From Hymenopus coronatus (taxonomy: Eukaryota > Arthropoda > Insecta > Mantodea > Hymenopodidae), in NCBI GenBank assembly GCA_030762935.1, contig CM060900.1, positions 112,062,620-112,126,619 on the forward strand: a stretch of DNA of 64,000 nucleotides, read 5' to 3'. Numbering within the stretch: the first letter of the stretch is position 1; each line of letters starts with the position of its first letter. Below, piece after piece: positions 10,311 to 21,255 of this stretch. A program made the translations under genes and the position numbers. The notes below the pieces were generated by a model, which saw nothing but the letters and a program-made list of their open reading frames with translations, made no database searches and was not told the origin of the DNA.

Positions 10311-11190
10311 AGCCTTTTGAGGTTCCTTCACCTCATTCGTTACTCATGGGGATGGTAGGCACAAATTATTCGCTTTAGGTCGAGGTGCGAGGTGTTGGCT
10401 TCGTGCCCCGTTCGTAGGTCGCAGGGCAATAAAGGTGTCGCTCAGATAGCCCTTAGTGCAGTATCGTGGTTTTCACAACACATTTCCTTAAAAGACTAGT
10501 ATATCATAATCACGCGACTTAATATACCTCTTTATTACTAATTATCATATCTTTCCACAATTTATTTATACAAACGCTTCAAGTTTCAAACTTGATGGCG
10601 AGAAGAGACTATTTCTATACTTATCTTATTCCATTATTACTATCCGTCCCTTAGTAATTATTAAATATTTTAAGTACAACGCATTTTATGTATTCGCTAC
10701 TAGATTTAAAACCAAAAAATACAGTTTCCTATACATTTTACGGTGCATTCGTGTACAGCTAAATAGTCTGTTACCACTCGTAAAAATTCTTACACTTCAA
10801 AACTGATAGCTCCTTATACACATACTGAGCGTGGTGGCACCAAGATAAGTTTGGCTTATATTCTGGAATTTCCAAGTTCGATTACTCCACAACTCTACCA
10901 TGGACGTGTCCCTATAATGTCCTGTTATGTTTCACTTAATTTGTTTAAGGGTTTTAGGACCAGGCGACGACGGTTGGTATGTTGCAGCAGGACGCGATAG
11001 TTTACGTTCTGAAGGCACTTGGCGACCTCCTATGTTCCTCGGAGTGTCTCGTCTATTCCCCAGATCCCAGGTTATGAATGGCTAAAGCAGCGCTAGCCAG
11101 CGTCAGGATTGGTGTCATGTTGGAATCGTCAGCACGTCGTCGTCCAGATCTAGTCGCCTTTCAAGTCAACCCGTCATTCTTTCTTCCCAG
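10311..11190. other. No feature recognised
   Basis: Unique sequence. A GC-richer stretch at 10940-11180 has no recognisable coding signature in either direction. Confidence 0.4.
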
Positions 11191-11227
11191 GAAACTAATT
11201 GGAAGCACAAAGATACTCTTATGACCA

Positions 11228-11525
11228 GCGGGATGTTTGTGCAAAGGGAAGAAAGAGCTCGGGAAGACCAAGAGTTTCGGAAGAAAACGTTGAACGTGTT
11301 CGTGCTGCCTACATAAGAAGCCCACAGAAATCGACATCTAGGGCAAGCATGCAATTACAAATTCCACAGCAAACTGTATGGAAAATCTTGCGGAAGTGAC
11401 TGCACATGATGCCTTACAGATTACAGATGTTGCAGTTTCTGAGTGAAGAAGATAAGGTCATACGGCGTGACTTTTGCATCGACATGTTGCGACATGATGA
11501 AGACGATGCTGGTTTTTGTGAGCGC
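11228..11525 (+). pseudogene. Tc1-like transposase fragment (HTH/linker region), plus-strand half of a rearranged relic
   Basis: The open stretch (11199-11399) encodes KSSGRPRVSEENVERVRAAY, then KSTSRASMQLQIPQQTVWKI, a helix-turn-helix DNA-binding region. After one stop the frame continues LHMMPYRLQMLQFLSEEDKV and a RDFCIDM motif. This order is characteristic of the insect Tc1/mariner-superfamily transposases whose N-terminus carries a DUF4817-type domain. The catalytic DDE core is absent. The matching N-terminus lies next to it on the opposite strand (11528-11662), so the element has been inverted and deleted. A frame change precedes 11230. Confidence 0.75.
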
Positions 11526-11527
11526 AT

Positions 11528-11805
11528 CATTTCATTTTTGTGGTAACGTGTTCTAAAATGTCGTTGGACAACAGTTGCTGATTGCGTTCTAGCAAATTCC
11601 AACACGCAGTATGCCTTTTCCACAGGATTTTCCGCCATTTCAGCTTCTGCAACAACAAACAAAACACTACAGCGTTACCAATAGTAGCAAACGAAACTTT
11701 GACAGTTTCTCAACATACCTCCAAAATAGTTAGGTTGCTATCTCTAATAGTTTTTGTTTTACAGGCAGTTGAAGTTGTCTATTTCTTTTATAGTAACCCT
11801 GTATA
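11528..11805 (-). pseudogene. 5' end and N-terminus of the same Tc1-like family, inverted
   Basis: Read on the minus strand, the segment starts ATACAGGGTTACTATAAAAG near 11805, a terminus type (TACAGGG) seen in this transposase family. It then gives an open frame from about 11638: MAENPVEKAYCVLEFARTQS, followed by TVVQRHFRTRYHK. This is the expected N-terminal domain that should precede the helix-turn-helix region found on the plus strand at 11228-11525. Either two copies inserted head-to-head and were deleted, or one copy suffered an internal inversion. Confidence 0.7.
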
Positions 11806-11884
11806 TTTCAGATTTATCTAAAATATGTAAACTAATTAAAATAGATTCCTCACATTGGAAAATTGTGATGAAAATACACACATA

Positions 11885-12202
11885 CCAGATGGCCCTACTG
11901 CTCCGTATTTAACATGTGCAGAATCTCCCTTCATGCGTTAAAACAGCTGCAAAACTCAACGGGGCTATTTCATGTTAAAAACCTGCCAGTGAGGATGGTA
12001 TGACCAACCTTCATGTTATCTCTCGGTGATCGTGACCCGTTCGCGTCACCGCTGATAAGCTAGAGGGATAAAACTAAGGTTGATGAGGCCAGTTCCTCAC
12101 TGACGGGTTTTAACATCAAATAATACCGTTGTTCTGCAACCCTTTTAACTCATGATGAGATATCTGCACAGGTCAAATACGGAGCAGTAGGGCCACTTGG
12201 TG
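11885..12202. mobile_element. Foldback MITE copy 1
   Basis: Both ends carry the same sequence inverted. The left arm is CCAGATGGCCCTACTGCTCC followed by GTATTTAACATGTGCAGA. The right arm, read in reverse complement, is CACCAAGTGGCCCTACTGCT followed by CCGTATTTGACCTGTGCAGA. Arms of well over 100 bp include a CTGCAAAACTCAACGG block and its complement; a short central region near 12030-12070 separates them. TA dinucleotides flank both sides (11883-11884, 12203-12204), consistent with a Tc1/mariner-type target duplication. No coding capacity. Confidence 0.85.
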
Positions 12203-12361
12203 TAAGGAATTTGTATAGAATTATTCATGATATATCTTTTTACCTAGAAACTTAAAATGATGCAATCACTCTTCAGACACATAGAACATGCGGAAAACGG
12301 AATCCAGATATTTAGTTGTGTTAAAGACCAATAATCACAAACTTTCAAGCATCTCCCTCAG

Positions 12362-12608
12362 GGCCGCGCCATGGCCGAGTGGTTAGACCACTCGACTCTC
12401 ACCTAAACAGCCGGGGTTCGATCCCAAGCAACCGCATGTGAGATTTGTGGTGGACAAAACGGCGCTGGGGCTGGTTTTCTCCGGGTACTCCGGTTTCCCC
12501 CGCCATCGCATTCCACCAGTGCTCCATCATCATTCATGTATCATCAGTGTCACCGCCTGCGGTGCCATTAGTAGTTAAAGCGGGCGTTAAACACTACCAA
12601 AAAAAAAA
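12362..12608 (+). mobile_element. SINE-A copy 1 (tRNA-derived) with 9-bp target duplication
   Basis: The head contains an A box TGGCCGAGTGG and a B box GGTTCGATCCC, then the core CCGCATGTGAGATTTGTGGT and TTCTCCGGGTACTCCGG, and the type-A tail GCGGGCGTTAAACACTACC followed by A(10). The element is bracketed by CTCCCTCAG on both sides (12353-12361 and 12609-12617), a clean target-site duplication that makes this a well-defined retroposon insertion. Confidence 0.9.
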
Positions 12609-12719
12609 CTCCCTCAGATGAAGGAAATAAGAAGTTACAAAGATGACGCTTATTTGACCAAACTCTGTAGTTTAATGATTCCTGCTTTTTTCGAACACGT
12701 TTTTTCTGTCTTCGCATTT

Positions 12720-13632
12720 CACACGATAATACTATAAACGTCCTGATAGTATGATGAGGACTTTAGAGAATATTCATAGAATATCGAGAATTTGTCGCAA
12801 TTAATACCGCAACTAACCCAAAGAGTTGGCGCCGCGCTAATTTTCACTTGCATTCGGGAGATATCGGGCTCAAATCCCGGTGGCCCACCAGCCCTACCAA
12901 AGGATTTTACGTGGTTTTCCTCGATTGCTAGACGAATGCTGAGTTAGATAATTTGATCCGCGATTTCTCCTATAATTCCATTTCATCACTATATTGCATT
13001 TCCTTGATCTTCGTCGTCATACAAGGCATTGGGCTGATCATCCATCCTGGATACGCAATGAACCAGAATTTGCTTGCTCCTCCTCAAGGCAAAGGCTTGC
13101 AAGTCCTTGGGGGAGTAAGTCCTACATAGAGCAGAGTAATTCGAAGAAGAAGAATGACTCGAATATATCGTATTACACATTAATCAAATTAGACTGTGCC
13201 ATTTTTGAGAAAATTTAAAATAGCAACAACTTTTAGGTATGAACAGTAGTTTCGGGAGGGGAAATTTTGTTGACTTTTCTTCATAGGCTATTACCAGAAA
13301 CTTATATAATGTATTTCATGCTTCATATTAATATCTTTAATATCTCGTATTTTATCTAAAATCCTAATTACCTTTTTAGAAAAGAAAAAACTCCGGAAAA
13401 TGTTCCATGTAAAGAATAGTTTTGATAAGGATTTTCTTGAAAACTCTTGGTATATCATCCTGGAAGATGAGTTTTTTGTTCAACCTCACACACAGACCTT
13501 TTTCTAATTTTTTTCTTTATTAAGGAGACCTCAAAAATATCTCCCACGTAATCTTGGTATCGAATGTTTGGGTGTAATACAATACCTTTCCTAAATCCTT
13601 ATGTAGGTGGTAGGGAACGTAAAAAGCTACTA
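12720..13632 (+). mobile_element. Repeat D, copy 6 (chimeric, SINE-interrupted)
   Basis: Before the nested SINE-G there is TGATGAGGACTTTAGAGAATATTC. After it come GTGCCATTTTTGAGAAAATT and a frayed GGGTAGTTTGGG-like region, then a second D segment restarting at TTCATAGGCTATTACCAG and running to AATACAATACCTTTCC. The repetition of internal blocks shows two truncated D pieces joined together. The right terminal repeat is degraded. Confidence 0.65.
12812..13170 (+). mobile_element. SINE-G copy 1 (tRNA-derived), nested in repeat D
   Basis: The tRNA-like head has TCGGGCTCAAATCCCGG as its B-box region, followed by AGGATTTTACGTGGTTTTCC and a TTCATCACTATATTGCATTTCC segment. The 3' portion includes CTTGGGGGAGTAAGTCCTAC and ends near AAGAAGAAGAATGACTCG. 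The 'TTTTACGTGGTTTTCC' type body is frequent in insect SINEs. Confidence 0.6.
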
Positions 13633-14084
13633 AAATCGTCCACTAAGCTCCCTGGTGCAAAGGGGATTTCCGGCCAAGGACAAGAAACTTATGTGGTATA
13701 ACATCTTGATGGCCGAAAAAATGTACAAATCATGTAATGATTGGGAAACAGAACTGAAGAGCGAAGGGGTAAATCAAATCCATCAATCAGAACTGAAGCA
13801 TACGGCAGAAAACTAAAACACGGTTGTTAAATAATCCGTGAGAATTTTAACCCCGCAATGGCTGGCCAATTAATGGATGTAGGTCTTCAATCCAATTAAG
13901 TAATAATCAAAAGGTTCCAGTTTAAATCAGCCACAATTCAATAGATTTAGAAGTGCTGGTTATTATAATTCGCGGTAATACATTACACGCTATAGTGCAC
14001 TCAGTGAAACTGGATTTCACTGCTGCTGAGCTTTATTTTTTATTTTTTATTTCCCATACGAATTCAAAACAAAACAGCGAGTAT
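13633..14084. other. No feature recognised
   Basis: Unique sequence without a convincing ORF or repeat. Confidence 0.4.
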
Positions 14085-14440
14085 TTGTTACACTCATATC
14101 ACTTTCACTATCCATTAGTGTTGATTTTGATATGGTGTATACAACTATTCCGTTAAAATATTGTTATTCTATCTACCTCACAGTATTCGAGATAAACATT
14201 TACAGAGCAACTGGACGGAAAGCGGGAGACCCGTGTTTCCAATCGCGGCTATGACATTGAACTTTTCTGTCCAAATAATCTTTACAACTCCTGTCCTACA
14301 TACGGCTTGTGTGGGGGGGAAAACAAATTAGTTTACAAAAATAGTTTCAGTGTACATTTCGTTGTAGGTATAAATGGGATGACGCATGATAGTTATACGG
14401 TAATCAAATGTTTAAATAAATGAATATATCATAAGCATTC
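14085..14440 (+). mobile_element. Repeat D 5' fragment (copy 7) split by SINE-E
   Basis: TTACACTCATATCACTTTCACTATCC matches the D 5' end and TATTCGAGATAAACATTTACAG the next block. The D sequence resumes at about 14345 with AGTGTACATTTCGTTGTAGG and GATAGTTATACGGTAATCAAATG. A SINE-E copy lies between them. Confidence 0.55.
14200..14332 (+). mobile_element. SINE-E copy 1
   Basis: The tRNA-like B-box region GTGTTTCCAATCGCGGCTATG is followed by ACATTGAACTTTTCTGTCC and CTCCTGTCCTACATACGGCTTGTGTGGGG. The same body occurs on the minus strand at 55165-55312, and the B box with its following bases at 54445-54475. Confidence 0.6.
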
Positions 14441-14756
14441 CATGACGCTAGTCAGCACGGTTTCTGAGCCTGCAACCCCGACTGCCGGCCCCAAGCCAAC
14501 CGATACGGGAAGGCGATATGGCCAGCATCGCGCTTCCTCCAGCCAGAAAGTCAATAGACAGTCTTTTAAAGATAAAACTAGATTATGCCGTGCGAGAGCC
14601 GGCAATATTTAGGCATGAAATGCAGATGAAATAATTTAAATATACTAGAATTGGCTTGAAATAATTAGTTTTATGCTGCTTTAAATACACCATGCCGAGG
14701 TAAACATTGGAAATCTCCACCCTCTAAACTGTAACTTAAGACGTATTTAAGAAGTG

Positions 14757-14975
14757 TCCAATCTGCCCTGTATTTTATGTGTGCAGATATCCCTTGGTGT
14801 GTTAAGAGTTGCAGAACTCAACGGGGCTGTTTCAGGTTAAAATCCGTATGTGGATAATTGCCGAGGGCGCCCTTTCCTTTACCCGACTTGCTAATCAGTG
14901 GAGACGGTGTGAGCAGAGCAGGTCGAGCTCATTGCGAGGGGTAAAACGAGAGGTAAGCTACCAAGTACAGAAAAG
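14757..14975 (+). mobile_element. Left arm of a foldback MITE (copy 4, truncated)
   Basis: CTGCCCTGTATTTTATGTGTGC then AGAACTCAACGGGGCTGTTTC match the left arm of the MITE at 11885-12202. It continues through the central GGGGTAAAACGAGAGGTAAGC region, but no complementary right arm follows. Confidence 0.6.
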
Positions 14976-15019
14976 CACATTATCTAGTGAATCTACAACC
15001 AACTACTATGGAACGCGTC

Positions 15020-15262
15020 TTTTTTTTTTTTTTTTTTTTAATATAGTTCCGGAGTCTGGTCTGGACTCCGGCGCTGTATATCCTACTTTTTATTTACCTA
15101 ATTTGTTTACTTTGATTACTGTATGATTACTGAATTTCTGTTTTACTTTTTACACACACATACACAAACATATAACACCCATGCCCAAGGCGGGACTCGA
15201 ACCCACGATCCCCTGCGCTGCGAAACACCAAAGCGGGACGCTTTGGCGAGCGCGGCCATGGG
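15020..15262 (-). mobile_element. SINE-C copy 1 with poly(A) tail
   Basis: The poly(T) at 15020-15039 is the tail of a minus-strand element. Upstream in its own direction are a 3' hairpin (CCGGAGTC...GACTCCGG), CA-rich sequence, and a tRNA-like head with B box GGTTCGAGTCCC, CGCCTTGGGCATGGGTGTT, and CCGCGCTCGCCAAAGCG. The homologous plus-strand copy is at 42880-43125. Confidence 0.8.
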
Positions 15263-15429
15263 GAGCGGCAAATCTCGTAAACGAGAGTGTTTCACCACTG
15301 CTAAACACTTAATTGTGGGTTGCAAACAAAATACATGTAGGGGTTCCAGATCGTTTGGCACTCGGTGGCACGCGGGTCATGAATGTCCTTGCCTGGTTCA
15401 AAGAATCATTTGATCATAAACAAGAAACG

Positions 15430-16020
15430 TTCCACGCGATTAAAAGTTAGTAATTTTATTCATTTTAGTACTTATTCCCAAACATAAACACCACAGAACA
15501 ACCTGCTGAATACAGATGTTGTTACTGTTGTGGTTTGGGAGAGAAAAATAAAGTTTTTAAAACAAAGTTTGGATAATGTTAGAATGCTTATTGAATGCAT
15601 AATTAAATAGATAATAATATCAATATTGCATAAACACAGTCAACATGTTTATATGTATACGTTTTAGAGTTTGTCTTAAAGTTTTGAAGCAACCTTAACA
15701 AAAAGTGTATCTTGTGAAGAATTTTGAACCAGAAACGTAGAAAAAACAGGGGAAAAAATCGACTATGAAGTATGGAAAGGGCTGCTATTCCACGTGCACA
15801 CGACCTTTATAAGTTTCATCGACGGATAATAAACACAAATTATGAACCCTGAAGATTCACAAATGATGATAATAAACACAAAATAAAAGTAGATTTTTAA
15901 ATGCATTTTGGTAAACTTTCACCATTGAATGTCCTTAAAGAACACCAAAATTTAAACGTTAACAAGTGACAATCAGTGTTTCTTCCTTTAAGTCGTGTCC
16001 TGTTTTACATATCGACAATT
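15430..16020. other. No feature recognised
   Basis: AT-rich sequence without ORFs or known repeat. Confidence 0.4.
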
Positions 16021-16022
16021 CT

Positions 16023-16279
16023 GTGGACGCGCCGTGGCCTAGTGGTTAGAACACTCGCCTCTCATCTAGGCGGCCCGGGTTTGATCCCAAGCGACTGCAT
16101 GTAGCATTTGTGAACGACAAAGCGGTGCGGGGCCGAGTTTTCTCCGTTTCTACGGTTTCCTACGCCATCGTATTCCACCGGTGCTCCAACCTCATTCCAT
16201 GCATCATCAGAGTCATCTCCTGCGGTGTCATATGTAGTAAAGCCTTATAAATTTGCTGGCGCTAAACACTATAAAAACA
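16023..16279 (+). mobile_element. SINE-A copy 2
   Basis: The head is GCGCCGTGGCCTAGTGGTTA with B box GGTTTGATCCC, then the core CGACTGCATGTAGCATTTG and TTTCTCCGTTTCTACGGTTTCC. The tail GGCGCTAAACACTATAAAAAC identifies the type-A 3' end. It is more diverged than copy 1; a target duplication is not clear. Confidence 0.8.
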
Positions 16280-18890
16280 GACATCGCTGAAGTTAACGTA
16301 GCTTCAGAGGAGACTGCTTCAGCATATAAAGAGAAAATGCATATCTGAATGACATTTCTTCGATAATGCTGTGTTGTTGTTGTTTTTTTTTTCAGAAACC
16401 TTCTCCGCTTTTGCGGGCTGCGGATGACAAAAACTGTTATTCACTATCGTAGTTTGTAAACGACCTGAACAATAGAGGACTCTATATGTCGATATTGCTA
16501 GTCTGCTATGGATATAACTTTACCAAACACTTTGTCCAAGCTGTCAGTATGTAACCATACACCCTTATAAGGTAATATCGATATTCTTGTCCTTTATTGC
16601 AGGGATGCAACATTATATTTTGAGTAATTATAAACCTTTAGTACCGTTTTGGTCCCAAAATAACGTCTGATCACTTTCACATTCCTTAGGTGATCTAGTT
16701 ACACAGGTTTTGATGCATATAAAGCTAAAACTTTTTATAAACGGTTTAATCTTTTAAGGCTTCCAATACTGGTAGTTTACGAATGCATGTTCATACGACC
16801 CAGGGAGCAAGAAATTGCCAATCCAATGCTAAAGATTTCTTCTCTTTCATGGGTAAATTTACAACTGCAGCTCGTTTAGCGAAAACAAAAACGATATAAA
16901 AGATTAAAAAACATATTCTCTGAAGAATGCTGAGGTTTACTGACAAAGTAATGTGTATTTTCTGTATAATGATATGATTTTGAATGCGATTTTATGAGCA
17001 AATATTTTAGCAAATAGAAACAATAGCGAAAGATTGTTATAAATGTTGGAAGTGAATTGGACTGCACTCTTTAGAAGTTATCAGATCTGTAACATAAACA
17101 CGTTTTATGGAAGATTTATCCAAGAGTATCTGGCCAAGTCCAAAACTTAACTTTGTGGATTTCTTAAAGCCTGCATTAAGTGCTTGTTTGTGAATTCAAG
17201 GTACTTCCTAGTGAGGAAGGGTGAAGGAAATACCCGAAGGGCGACCGGGTACGCACGGTGATGCATCCTAACAAGTTCCGGGGTCCCTAACGAATACAAT
17301 ATGACTGACAGTGGTGATCTTGCCTTAGCTACCTTCAAACTGGGGGTTCCGGAGTGAAATGGTCCTCTCCCAGAAAGAACCCCCAGCTGGGTAACCAAGC
17401 ACCAAGGAGAATGTTTTCAAGGTGCAAATTGCACCAATCCACAATCAACTTTGCCTCATTCACAAACATCAAAACAGATAAAAGAAAAGATGACAGGAAA
17501 TGATCGACAAAAAATTAATTTTAGAAGGGGAGCTACCGGAAAGTGTTTGTTACCGACCTAAATAAGCCATGAAAAATCTCATGATCAGAGTGGCTAAACT
17601 GGCGGTAATCGAACCCGGGACCTCCCAAATGCAAGTCTAACATTTTACCGGGGAATAGCTTAGCAGGATCCCTGTAGACCCATTACACACAAAGGTAAGA
17701 AGACAGAAAATTTGCTACAATTCCTCAGATAAACAGTTATGATCCACAGGAGTCATTGTCTGCCGAGGACTCGTTATTATTTACTGTCTTTGCTAATAGA
17801 CTTGTATATCACATTGTTGTTCTGATCGATTCCACAATATAAAAGCAAGTAGTACCAGATTCTATTCTAAATAGAACCCTCCAGAAGTTCTTCTTTAGCA
17901 GCTCTACACAAGCCTTTGACTATGATACACCATTTATGGTGTTAAAGGACAGAAGGAGACAAAAATGCAGAAAAGTTAAGAAAAGGAGGCTAAAAAGTCA
18001 GGATTGGGAGAAAAAATAAAAGAACAAACAAAGACAGTAGCACAGTATATACCTACATTTTCTGGTTTCTCGTCTGCACTTTTGTCTCCTTCCTTTACTT
18101 TCCGCTTTCTGAGAGGGTGATTATTTTTTCATCTTCCCTCTTGGGTTCGTTTCAATCGCGATCACGTACACACATTCTAGGCTTACTGAATCGGGTATGT
18201 ATGTACCGTACTTCGTATTAATGACCTGGTCTCTAGTCACATCATCTGAAGGTTCTGGAATATTGTAAGAGTACAAGGTAGCAATTTGGACAGACATTTC
18301 CTTCCGATACATGCTTACCTAAGTTTCCATTTATACATGCGATTTCTTGTAAGATATGTGCGACCCGATCTAAAAATGAATTAAGTTTACATGCATTACT
18401 GAAAGTTTTAAATATCACACTAACAATGTTAACTTTTAGAAATATACATCAAGAATTTAGTATAATGCAAATTTCATTCATTTTGCTGCAATAGTTTGGA
18501 AGTAATGGTTAAATTTGTTTATCACGTCACTAAAACAGTCCTTGCGACAAAAAAAACTAAAATTTTGGTCTAGTATTTTAAGCCTAGGTTCTCAATACAC
18601 ATACTTTTTTAAATTACCTTAGGTTTTTCTGTGGCTCATTTGATTTAGGCTATAAAGTTATGAATGTGCTTTTCTTGTCATAAAAATATAACTTTTTGCG
18701 CTTAGAAATTAGAAACGTAAGCTTAAATACATCTGACAGTAAAACCTAGATCAACTCATATTCATTGTATATCTGTGAATATGTACAACAAATGTTATTC
18801 CTCTAGCAGAAAATCTGCTCCGCAAGGAGCATTTTACAGGAAGAAAGCTGCGGAAAATATCAATAGCGAGAAAACAAGGAAAGATTTGAA
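16280..18890. other. Mostly unique sequence; one GC-rich block and a weak tRNA-like stretch
   Basis: At 17150-17400 a GC-richer block holds an 83-codon minus-strand frame with no motif I recognise. At about 17600-17660 (minus) a B-box-like GGTTCGATTACCGCC lies in a tRNA-like context and may be a decayed SINE. Nothing else can be named. Confidence 0.35.
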
Positions 18891-19016
18891 TACATGGCTC
18901 ACATTGAAATCCACCAGGTTGGTAGGCTGGACCCTGAACTTTCATTTTTGGATTTTAATACATGGTTCACATTGAAATCCACCAGGTTGGTAGGCTGGAC
19001 CCTGAACTTTCATTTT
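18891..19016 (+). repeat. 68-bp tandem duplication
   Basis: TACATGG(C/T)TCACATTGAAAT through CTGAACTTTCATTTT occurs twice, starting at 18891 and 18959. The two units are nearly identical, so the duplication is recent. Confidence 0.9.
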
Positions 19017-19374
19017 CGTTTCCTCTACTGCTGCATTTTCTGTCCTCTTCTTCTTGCATTGCTGCTTTTCTTCTGCACAATTTCGTTTTTTACTTTGCAT
19101 GATGCGAATGAGATTTCGTTGAACTGAAGTTTCTCTTGCCGAGCCCAGTACAGTTTGTGCATTGCTCCAGTGACTTAAGACATTTAAAGATGGCGCTTAG
19201 TGGCCAATTATACCTTTTTTTGCATTCAGGAGCGTTTAAATTATTTTAAATTAAATTAAAAAAAATAGATTTTTTGTGATTTTTCATGAAATTTCAGTCG
19301 TTCATATGTATATCCTTAAATGGCGATGCAATAGTCACCGCTATACCTTGTCATAGGACCTGAAAAAATCTTAA

Positions 19375-20030
19375 GCGTTTCCATTCACATGAATTTCTCT
19401 ACCCGTTCTGAAAATTATTCTTACAAAAGAAATTCGTTTATCTGCATTATGCTAATCGAGATAAGCGCTAGCTGAAAATGTCTTACTGCTTGATTTCATG
19501 TAAGAAAAAGGGAAGTATGGATAAAGCTATGGTCATATATTTTAAAAGCTGGTCGCTCTGTGACAAATTGAAACTCGGTTCACTTTACAAGGCTAACAGT
19601 AAACAAAAGCGAGATGTACGGAAAGGTAAGCAATATTATTGTCAACGGTCAACTATACAACAACAGTACGTATGACATAAATTGTGTTTAAACAAGATCT
19701 ACATTTTTGTGTGGTAGGTTTTTGTTTATTTCTTACGGTTTGCTAGCCGTGCAAATTCAGTAAAATTCATCCAGAACAAACACGTCTTCAGAAGTTATTC
19801 CTAGAAAATTAAGGATATAAATTTGATTTTAATGTAAATATCTGGAACATACGAGATTTTAATTAAAATCTTTAGAGCCATTTTTGAGAAAAACAGAATT
19901 TTCAAAATGTTTTTCCATGTAAAGGGTAGTTTTAACTTTGTGGATTTTATTGAAAATCTGCATGTGGCATACTTGAAAGCTAATAAACTTGAATACAAAA
20001 TTTGGTATTTAAGGGTCTTTTTATAAGGAT
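19375..20030 (+). mobile_element. Repeat D, copy 8 (3'-truncated)
   Basis: It starts TTCCATTCACATGAATTTCTC and contains GCTAATCGAGATAAGCGC, AAACTCGGTTCACTTTAC, AACAAGATCTACATTTTTG, GAGCCATTTTTGAGAAAAAC and the AATTTGGTATTTAAGGG block. It stops there; the right inverted end is absent. Confidence 0.75.
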
Positions 20031-21253
20031 CGTAACAAAAGGAAGCTATTCCCAAAGAGAATGCTAAACGCATTATCCCTGTAGTGTTTATTGGATATAT
20101 CTACACTCCAACATCATTTTCGTCTGCTTTTCTAAGTTAAGGATATATAACAATAATACAAATAAATAAACAAATAAATAAAATCTGCAATACTCCATTC
20201 CCGCACCTAGTTCCCTATAGCGCAACGTATATCTCAAATATTAACTTTATTAATCTTTCACCAAATACCAACTTTATAATTTTACAGATATATATCTAAA
20301 ATTATTAAATGAAAATAAGGTATTAAAATAAAAATATAAAAGTGTATAAATATTTTAACTCTAAATAAATATTAACCAAAATATAAACATTTTATACTGG
20401 AAGCCAGTAACTATTTACCCCTTTATCCCTAACTATGTTAAAAAAGCTAAATTAAAGAAAATTATGTTAAACGAAATAACTAAATTGAATTAAATAACCG
20501 GTAGCCGATACACTGCTGGTAGCCGGCTGTAACTGTTAAATCTATATTTTCAAAACTGACTTTGTTGTGTTGTAGAAATTAATTAAATATCTATACGATA
20601 ACAAAACATAATATTTAAGTTCTATAATCTGGTGACAATTTTTTTTAACGGATATGTTAAAACCTCGATTTAAATTCCGCAAAAACTCCTAAATTCAAAA
20701 TAAAAATTTACAAAGAAGGGAACGGGAAAAAAATTTAAGTTTAAATTGAATTATATATCTAAGTTTAGTAAATAAAAGCTAATTATAACTCTACTTCAAC
20801 CTAAGTACGTATCAAACTACTTTGAAGTGTATTTAGTAACAAATTACTCATCTGGTTCCTAATTCGGAATAATAGCTATCTGTTTGTTTAAAAAACTATT
20901 ATGAACTATATAGCATTCATATTTTAGCACAAAGCTTTTCATAACTATAAAATATTAATCTACTTTTACCTCAACTACCCATTTATCATGTCTACACTAA
21001 CACTTTCTCACTTCACTTAGAAATTAAAGAAAATTTCGCTACACTACGTACATAATTTCAGTTGCCACTTTGCATCCGGTATCGGCTACCTCCGGTTTAT
21101 AATCCGCCATAATATCTCACCATAATACACCTCCCTTGCTGCAGCTCCAGCAATAGTACAGCACACACAAATCCATACTAGCTGAGGAATTAAATGTAGA
21201 AACGGGTTGTTGTAACGGATATTCCCAAAAATACACAGGCCATGTGTCTCATG
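20031..21253. other. Very AT-rich DNA, no feature recognised
   Basis: Long AT-rich stretch with no ORF of note and no recognised repeat. Confidence 0.45.
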
Positions 21254-21255
21254 TA

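Noticed and set aside
17147..17398. 83-codon minus-strand ORF in a GC-rich block
   Set aside because: No motif recognised; GC-rich blocks in this window are mostly retroposon bodies, but no second copy was found to prove that.
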